Source of the DNA: Planctomycetota bacterium
GTDB lineage: Bacteria; Planctomycetota; PUPC01; JACPCR01
Length of the DNA: 35,889 nucleotides
NCBI GenBank assembly: GCA_030740295.1
Contig: JASLXP010000919.1
Location: 1-35,889, forward strand
Direction: 5' to 3'
How positions within the stretch are numbered: the stretch's first letter is position 1; every line of letters begins with the position of its first letter. Positions 30,738 through 35,889 of this stretch are shown here, in pieces. The notes beneath the pieces were generated by a model. The model was not told where the DNA came from, ran no database searches, and saw only the letters and a program-made list of their open reading frames with translations. The position numbers and the translations under genes are program-made.

Positions 30738-32783
30738 TCACCAATTCACCACGACCGGCACCATCTCATTCCTTGCCGTGCGGCGTGGCTTGGTCTCCCA
30801 GAATTGCAGCATGGTGTTGGGGCCGATGATTTGAGCATCGTGGCGGATGCCCTGATCGGGATCGCCGATTTCTGTTTCTTTGCCGGTCTCGCGCAGGACG
30901 AGTTGGTGCCCCGAGTGCACCCATCCGGTCTTGTCTTTCAACCAGACCAGATGGCGTTCTTTGGTGGATGGCCTGGTCTGGATGGGTGGGAAGGGACCGT
31001 AGAAACCGTTTTGCCGGCCTTGCTTCATATCCCAGCTCACAATGACAAAGTCCCTCTCGCGCTGCTGATAAAGGAGCGCGGCCACCTCCTCGCCATCATC
31101 GCTGAATACTAAATCCTGAACCACGAGCCGGCTCAAATTTTCTGCAATCAGCGGATTTCCAACGTGTTCACCTGACTTGAGGTCATAAACATGCAGTCGG
31201 AGGACGCGTTTCTGTGGGGCTTCGTTTCTGATGTGGAGGGTTGCCAGGAACCGGCCGCCCGGGCTGACGCGCACTTTCCGCCCTGGATGCCCCCCGAGTC
31301 CCTTCAAAGGAAGGATGAGCTGGAATTCGTTCAGCTTCTTTCCGGACTGGACGTCATAGACACGGACGGTTTCTTCCCCGTGAAATGAAACAAGCCTGTC
31401 CGGGCCGGCAAACTCGATGTACTCGAGCTTGCCCGGATGGTCGGGCTTGATCGTGTTTATCCGATGCAACTCTTCCGCTGTCGCTGCGTCCCAGATCAGG
31501 ATGTGAAGGCTCTCGATCCTGGCAAGACGTTTGCCATTCGGGCTGACCTCGCAATCGCAGCCGTTCAGGTATGCCAGGCTTTTGCTCACCTTGCTGACGA
31601 CGCTCTGCTGCCGCATGTCGTAAACCATCAGGTGCACGAGGTTGTTGTTACCGGCAACTCCATTTTCATCGATCACATGATCCGATATGAGCAGAAATGG
31701 ACTCGGTGATGACGGAAAACGAATCCGAAACGCGGGTGGAACTTTCTCCGTATCAAAGCTCCTGCTCGACCAGGCGAACTTTCCCGGGTCGGCATCAGCC
31801 TTCCACGCAACAGGCACGGAGAGCTCGTCTAAGGGCTTCACATAGAGTTGCTGCACCATGTTGAGCTCGCGGCCATCTCGAAATGGAAAGAGAGTGCCGC
31901 GCTCAATGATCTTTCTGAAATCTTCACTCTGGTTTTCGTTCAGCAGGCCCAGCAAGCGTGCGCCAAATCTCTGCGCTGCCTTTGACCACGGCCGATCGTA
32001 GTCGCGCCACTTGAGCTCTTTGTCTGGCGGGAGTGACTGCAACTTTGCCACGTCTGACCTGATCTGTTGCATGTGCTGCTTTTGCAGATCATCAATTGAT
32101 TTCTTTTGACCAGCAGTCAGCCTGAGCTCTCTCTGAATCGAGGAAGCGTGCGAGAGGATGATGAGCATCCCGTCTTCAGGGACAAGCCTGTAGTTGTCGA
32201 AAGTGCGGCTCGGCTTCTTGTAAGCCGACAGCGGCTGAATCAGCGGCTTTGCGGAGTCAACCTTCGGCGTGCCAGTTGCTGGCCACGTTGAACCACGAGG
32301 TGGAGTCGGTTGTTTGTTCGTTGTTGGCGTACCGGTTGACGGCCGCGCGGAATTACGTGGTGTCAGTTGTCTGCCCTGATTCGGGTCAGTGAACACCGAG
32401 GGCTCTGGCGAATCGGAACGGCTGTCTGGCAGATTGCCTCGACTTTTGCTCACCCGGCCTTTCCTGGCTTGCTTCTTCGCTATCTGTTTCGTTTTGGTGG
32501 GAGCTTTCTGTGTCGGGCCAGCAGGTTGAGATCTGAGGAGATAGATGCCTGTTCCAACCAGGAGCACGACACTGAATACTCCAGCGGCAACCAGCTCGGT
32601 TGGAAAAGCTTTTTTCCTTCTGCGTTTTCGAACCCGAGACGGTCTTGAAACAGGTGGTGCAGGTGGAGTTTCACGCGAAGGGACTTCTACGGTCTTGCCG
32701 CAGTAACACTGAAAAGAAGTGCCCGCGTGTTCGTCGGTAATCGTGAATTCCTGGCCGCAGGTTTGGCAATTGATGACTGGCAT
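30738..32783 (-). CDS. Zinc-ribbon / single-TM / beta-propeller protein, unknown function
   Basis: A 681-residue protein built in three parts. An N-terminal zinc ribbon has C6, C9, C26 and C28 (CQTCG and CYCGK). A basic stretch (VRKRRRKKAF) then leads to one membrane segment (about 63-83, ELVAAGVFSVVLLVGTGIYLL), so the ribbon should face the cytoplasm and the rest the periplasm. After a low-complexity Pro/Thr linker with repeats such as TGTPTTNKQPTPP (about 85-180), the remaining part includes WD40-like blades: CEVSPNGKRLARIESLHILIWDA, FAGPDRLVSFHGEETVRVYDV and VSPGGRFLATLHIR. This design is frequent in Planctomycetota. Binding partner unknown. The gene is monocistronic; tRNA-Val lies downstream. 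Confidence 0.85.
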   Translation of the reverse strand: MPVINCQTCGQEFTITDEHAGTSFQCYCGKTVEVPSRETPPAPPVSRPSRVRKRRRKKAFPTELVAAGVFSVVLLVGTGIYLLRSQPAGPTQKAPTKTKQIAKKQARKGRVSKSRGNLPDSRSDSPEPSVFTDPNQGRQLTPRNSARPSTGTPTTNKQPTPPRGSTWPATGTPKVDSAKPLIQPLSAYKKPSRTFDNYRLVPEDGMLIILSHASSIQRELRLTAGQKKSIDDLQKQHMQQIRSDVAKLQSLPPDKELKWRDYDRPWSKAAQRFGARLLGLLNENQSEDFRKIIERGTLFPFRDGRELNMVQQLYVKPLDELSVPVAWKADADPGKFAWSSRSFDTEKVPPAFRIRFPSSPSPFLLISDHVIDENGVAGNNNLVHLMVYDMRQQSVVSKVSKSLAYLNGCDCEVSPNGKRLARIESLHILIWDAATAEELHRINTIKPDHPGKLEYIEFAGPDRLVSFHGEETVRVYDVQSGKKLNEFQLILPLKGLGGHPGRKVRVSPGGRFLATLHIRNEAPQKRVLRLHVYDLKSGEHVGNPLIAENLSRLVVQDLVFSDDGEEVAALLYQQRERDFVIVSWDMKQGRQNGFYGPFPPIQTRPSTKERHLVWLKDKTGWVHSGHQLVLRETGKETEIGDPDQGIRHDAQIIGPNTMLQFWETKPRRTARNEMVPVVVNW

Positions 32784-32904
32784 GAGTGGCTGGAGTCAGG
32801 TTGATCTCGCTGGACAGAGTATCAACCGTCCATCATTTCATTCAAATGGCTGGCACTCACATGAGGACGGAAGTTGGGGCCTGGCAATTCCTGAAGATCC
32901 ACTG

Positions 32905-32943
32905 AAGTCCGAGATTCGAGATCGAGCATCGAGTATCGAGTTC
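32905..32943. repeat. Short tandem GATCGAG/CATCGAG repeat
   Basis: Units like GAGATTCGAGATCGAGCATC then GAGTATCGAGTTCCCA run over about 39 bases. Read in reverse it resembles the GATACTCGATGCTGGATGCT units inside the 22537-22736 element, so it may be a partial copy of the same repeat family. Confidence 0.45.
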
Positions 32944-32957
32944 CCACCCACGTACAG

Positions 32958-32994
32958 AAAAAACGCCCCGGACAAATCTCTTTGCCGGGGCGTT
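32958..32994 (-). terminator. Rho-independent terminator of the binding-protein gene
   Basis: On the minus strand the 10-bp stem AACGCCCCGG/CCGGGGCGTT (arms 32985-32994 and 32962-32971) is extended by inner pairing CAAA/TTTG and followed by six T (32958-32963). It begins 31 bases after the stop at 33025, the end of the full-length frame. Confidence 0.9.
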
Positions 32995-33024
32995 GTGGAT
33001 TGCACTTGATTGCTGCGACTGATT

Positions 33025-33798
33025 CTACTTCAGTGCGTTCGGGTCGACTGTATTGCCGTCCTTGTCCAATGGATAGGAAGGCCAGTTGTGTTTCTTGTAG
33101 ATCTTCTTCATCTCGCCCGATTTGTTGAGTGCCACCATTCGCTAGTCCCACAATTCGGCGAGTTTCTTTCCCCTGGGCGTATTGGCGAAGGCCATGCACA
33201 TGGGAAGATAGAGAACATCATGGGCTTCATAGTCTTCCTTCTTGACTGTCAGGTTCTTCCAGTCCGGTTCAAGCAGAACAGCCGGGTCGATCCAGAAATC
33301 CAGCTTTCCGGCATTCAACAGGTTGAAGCCGCTCTGGCGGTTGTTGACCTCTCGAAACTTCGTTTTGACCTTGAAATACTTTTCGAGCTTGAATTCTCTC
33401 ATCCAAGCCACCTTTTTGCCCTCCAGGGAGCGCTGCCCCTTGAAATCTTTGTGTTTCCCTTTGGGAAAGATCGCCTGAACGATATCCAGATCGAACCAGT
33501 TCTTGGGATAGACGGCCCACTCCTGTTCGTTCAAGTAGGACGCAGTGAAAGCATCGGCCTTCTTCTGTTTGACCGTGAATACGGTCCTGGAATAGGGCAT
33601 CAACTTGAATTTGACCTTGATACCAATCGGTTCATAGATGGCCCGCATCAGGTCAAAGTACATTCCGCCGCCATCCTTTTCTGTACAGGTTTCCCATTCT
33701 TCACTCAGGACGTTGAATTCCGTGATCTTTTCTTCGGCGAAAAGTGTAACGGATAGTGCCAGCAGCAGGCTGGTAAGTGCCAATCTGTTCATAGTCAA
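33025..33798 (-). pseudogene. Periplasmic amino-acid/solute-binding protein interrupted by in-frame TAG
   Basis: The first open part (33142-33798, 218 residues) starts with a signal peptide (MNRLALTSLLLALSVTLFA) and reads as a family-3 solute-binding protein: NVLSEEWETCTEKDGGGMYF, DLMRAIYEPIGIKVKFKLMP, YSRTVFTVKQKKADAFTASY and FREVNNRQSGFNLLNAGKLD. At 33142-33144 it meets TAG after AELWD. The same frame continues for 38 more codons (RMVALNKSGEMKKIYKKHNW and following, ending ALK) to TAG at 33025, and these residues are the expected C-terminal helix. The gene with its terminator was therefore originally about 257 residues. Loss of this C-terminus probably weakens the fold. No permease or ATPase gene is adjacent, so it is an orphan. 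A sequencing error is possible. Confidence 0.82.
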
Positions 33799-34066
33799 AG
33801 GCTCTCAGTAGGACAGAAAAAAATCGAAGACCTTTCCGATACTCTGTACGCTGACAAATATTCTCGGCCCACTTTGCTGCGTCAGAAAAATAATAAACGT
33901 CGGGGGCATGGATGTAAATCCCATTTTGACCATGATCCTGTCTCGGATTTCAGGACTCAAAATCCCCCATCCAGTTTGCCGGGAACATACGCCCTACGCC
34001 GGGTTCCCCTCATGGCAGAGATTGCGTCCATCAATACGATTCCGCCCCATGCGCTTGAATACCCAG

Positions 34067-34642
34067 ATGCGAATCATCTCCGGCACGGCAAAAGGCAGCC
34101 CAATCATGTGCGTGCCCGGGGACGCGGTCCGACCGACGCCCGAGCGGATGCGAGGCGCAGTGTTCAATATTCTCGGTCCCGAAGTGGTGGATGCGAATGT
34201 GCTCGATCTCTTCGCCGGCACAGGCAGCCTCGGCCTGGAATCCCTCAGCAGGGGGGCCGGTCGCTGCGTGTTTGTCGAGATGGGGTTTGGCCCTTTGCAG
34301 GCTTTGCGAAAGAATATCAACGCACTCGGTTTTGATGACAGAACGGACGTGATGCCAAGAAACGTATTCGACATTCCGATCCATCTGAATGAAACCAATA
34401 CTGCTTTCGACCTCGTGTTTGCCGCGCCGCCCTATCCAATGATTGAAGAGCAGGGAACGGCCGGCGAGTTGTTTATCATTTTCGGAGAAGTGCTTGAAAA
34501 GTTCGGGACTTCGCACGTCACTTTGAACCTTCAGCATTCGTCGCAATCCCACGTTCCTGATAGCACAGACCGGTTGCAGCGTGTGGTTCATCGTCGATAT
34601 GGCAATGCTGAGTTTTCCCAATTCGCCTTATTTGGAAATTGA
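34067..34642 (+). CDS. RsmD-like 16S rRNA (guanine-N2)-methyltransferase with altered catalytic motif
   Basis: A 191-residue class I methyltransferase. The start at 34067 (MRIISGTAKGSPIMCVPG) matches RsmD, which methylates G966 of 16S rRNA. RPTPERMRGAVFNIL (22-36) and the SAM site LDLFAGTGSLGLESLSRGA (46-64) are well kept. The motif IV that should read (D/N)PP(Y/F) is APPY here (120-123, in DLVFAAPPYPMIEE), i.e. the catalytic acid/amide residue is Ala. Activity may be lost or depend on another residue. An upstream extension of the frame to 33908 is not used. Gene for an acidic orphan follows after 3 bases, forming an operon. Divergent from the broken binding-protein gene. Confidence 0.88.
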   Translation: MRIISGTAKGSPIMCVPGDAVRPTPERMRGAVFNILGPEVVDANVLDLFAGTGSLGLESLSRGAGRCVFVEMGFGPLQALRKNINALGFDDRTDVMPRNVFDIPIHLNETNTAFDLVFAAPPYPMIEEQGTAGELFIIFGEVLEKFGTSHVTLNLQHSSQSHVPDSTDRLQRVVHRRYGNAEFSQFALFGN

Positions 34643-34645
34643 AGC

Positions 34646-35074
34646 ATGGCAAATATACCTGACTCCGTAAAAAAGCGTGACATTCTTTATGGCGACAGCA
34701 CCGATCCCGAGGAGCTCAGCGAGCTCGGCGGCCAATATCTGGCAGAGGAACGTTTTTGGGAAGCTGTCGAATTCTATGACGCGGCGAAAGACGACACAGG
34801 CATTGCAAAAGTAAAGAATGCCGGCATCGAAATGGCCGATTCCTACCTGCTGCGCCGATTGGAAAAAATGGAAATCGGGAATGTGACCGAAAGCGATTGG
34901 CTCTCACTCGCGGAGAACGCGCTCACTGCCGAGAAGATTCGTGATGCCATCGAAGGCTTTGAACGCGGCGGCCAAAGCGAACGCGCTGAAGACCTCTGGT
35001 CGAGTCTGAATAAGATAGAGGAGGTCAGTGAGAATGAAGGAGAAGAGGGTGAGGGGGAAGAGGATGAGAGTTGA
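34646..35074 (+). CDS. Helical, TPR-like acidic protein of unknown function
   Basis: A 142-residue cytoplasmic protein starting 3 bases after the rsmD-like gene (GGAAA upstream of the ATG). It contains helix pairs such as ELGGQYLAEERFWEAVEFYD and LSLAENALTAEKIRDAIEGF, which resemble tetratricopeptide-type repeats, and ends in an acidic tail rich in E and G (SENEGEEGEGEEDES). I do not recognise the family. Translational coupling with the methyltransferase suggests a related role, for instance in ribosome or RNA handling, but that is inference. Confidence 0.72.
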   Translation: MANIPDSVKKRDILYGDSTDPEELSELGGQYLAEERFWEAVEFYDAAKDDTGIAKVKNAGIEMADSYLLRRLEKMEIGNVTESDWLSLAENALTAEKIRDAIEGFERGGQSERAEDLWSSLNKIEEVSENEGEEGEGEEDES

Positions 35075-35111
35075 ATTCAGTATTGGGCCAGAACGAGTGT
35101 GATACTAAGAA

Positions 35112-35889
35112 ATGCCCCTGTTAGTCAGCCCACGCATCACCGCTCCGGATCAACCGGATAACACCGACGTCCGGCGGTTCGTCGATTTTTGGAAAGACGT
35201 TTCCATGGCGGAACGTGCGGAATGCATCTGGCGTTACCTGTGCGATGAATACACCGGTGTCTATCACTTCTGGCAATGCCTGGAAGGCCGCGACGATCAA
35301 GAGCCCTTCGCCAACTGCCGCGACCCTCTGAAACTGCTCAATGTGCACGGACACATCTTCTGCGGGATTGCCGGCCGCATGCTGGAAAACCTTCTTATCG
35401 AGGCAGGCGCGGACGATGCCAGGTCGATCGGCATCGATACCTGGAATCATTGCTTTACCGAAGCCTACTACGACAACGCCTGGCACTACTTTGATGTGGA
35501 TGTGCGAGGTGCCCTGCGCAACAGGAATGGAGATATCGCCAGCCTGCACGAGGCTATGACGCAGCCTGAGCTCTGGACAGCCCCGCCGCATCCCATCGAA
35601 CCGTTCTTCCCCAAAGATCACGACAAGGCCAGGCTCGCAGAGATCTACAACCTCGCCTTCCCCTGCTACGAGTACCATTTTTCAACCGGCCATCACAGTT
35701 GGGATCACCTGATGCGGCCGGGGGAGCAGATCACCAGCTTCTGGCAGCCGCAGGGCCATCGATGGGATTTGCGACCCGAGTACGTGGAAACGGAATATCC
35801 GAGAAAACTGGTGGAAGCCGAACCAGTCGGATTGAAACCCAACCGTGAGAATTGGTCCGCGTGGACATATGGAAACGCACACCGCATCT
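35112..35889 (+). CDS. Transglutaminase-like protein (3' end runs off the window)
   Basis: At least 259 residues from the ATG at 35112, which directly follows an in-frame TAA. The region LLNVHGHIFCGIAGRMLENL (75-94) supplies C84; SIGIDTWNHCFTEAYYDNAW (105-124) supplies H113; and HYFDVDVRG supplies D128 (or D130): the Cys-His-Asp order of the transglutaminase/protease-like fold. No signal peptide is seen. Such domains cleave or cross-link proteins or peptides; substrate unknown. No stop is reached before the window ends. The gene stands 37 bases behind the acidic TPR-like gene, in the same direction, and could belong to that operon. Confidence 0.68.
   Translation, partial: MPLLVSPRITAPDQPDNTDVRRFVDFWKDVSMAERAECIWRYLCDEYTGVYHFWQCLEGRDDQEPFANCRDPLKLLNVHGHIFCGIAGRMLENLLIEAGADDARSIGIDTWNHCFTEAYYDNAWHYFDVDVRGALRNRNGDIASLHEAMTQPELWTAPPHPIEPFFPKDHDKARLAEIYNLAFPCYEYHFSTGHHSWDHLMRPGEQITSFWQPQGHRWDLRPEYVETEYPRKLVEAEPVGLKPNRENWSAWTYGNAHRI

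Noticed and set aside
33142..33144. TAG recoded as an amino acid (for example pyrrolysine)
   Set aside because: Other genes in the window end cleanly at TAG, and nothing suggests a recoding signal; mutation or sequence error is simpler.
33908..34066. Upstream extension of the RsmD-like frame
   Set aside because: The extension has no similarity to RsmD; MRIISGTAKG at 34067 is the normal N-terminus.

Overview
The window looks like a piece of a Gram-negative environmental genome of the PVC / Planctomycetota type, possibly Lentisphaerota- or Hydrogenedentota-like. Pointers are a formylglycine sulfatase, a giant exported PQQ-propeller/methyltransferase fusion, an FG-GAP protein, a zinc-ribbon/TM/WD40-like protein, several Gfo/Idh/MocA and aldo/keto oxidoreductases, an SSS symporter, and weak or absent Shine-Dalgarno sequences before most genes. 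This placement rests on gene content only. An outer membrane is suggested by an MsbA-like exporter and an LptC-like protein.

Layout. 1-1203 (-): partial GspE/PilB-type ATPase. 1350-3404 (-): SSS symporter with an unusual insert. 3536-6547 (-): MsbA-like ABC exporter followed by a GT4 glycosyltransferase. 6689-8545 (+): metallophosphoesterase lipoprotein. 8552-10859 (-): Nif3-like protein, GNAT acetyltransferase and NERD-domain membrane protein in one operon. 11018-20179 (+): a carbohydrate-type block of a GH29-like protein, a repeat-rich 0.5 kb spacer, a 1665-residue PQQ/methyltransferase/CBM9-like/malectin protein and an FG-GAP plus TIM-barrel glycosidase-like protein. 20227-20430 (-): gene relic. 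20507-22540 (+): LptC-like protein and tRNA 2-thiouridylase MnmA. 22537-22736: MITE-like inverted repeats. 22754-25636: aldo/keto reductase (+) convergent with a second aldo/keto reductase and a Gfo/Idh/MocA dehydrogenase (-). 25827-26315 (-): orphan. 26594-29485: PflX-like radical SAM protein (-) divergent from an exported sulfatase (+). 29861-30515 (+): small protein plus HNH endonuclease pair. 30557-30633 (-): tRNA-Val(UAC). 30738-32783 (-): zinc-ribbon/TM/propeller protein. 33025-33798 (-): solute-binding protein broken by an in-frame TAG and followed by a textbook terminator. 34067-35074 (+): RsmD-like methyltransferase and an acidic orphan. 35112-end (+): partial transglutaminase-like protein.

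How it fits together. Much of the content suits uptake and breakdown of decorated, sulfated polysaccharide (GH-like proteins, sulfatase, sugar oxidoreductases, SSS symporter) alongside envelope biogenesis (MsbA-like, GT4, LptC-like) and housekeeping genes (mnmA, rsmD-like, nif3-like, tRNA-Val). The points most worth following are the exported protein carrying an intact-looking SAM-binding motif, a possible CBM9-like domain nested in another, dispersed hairpin/MITE-like repeats (one of which supplies the mnmA stop codon), the amber-interrupted binding protein, and enzymes whose key motifs are altered (RsmD-like APPY, NERD lacking ExK). I see no CRISPR array, rRNA, transposase or integrase.
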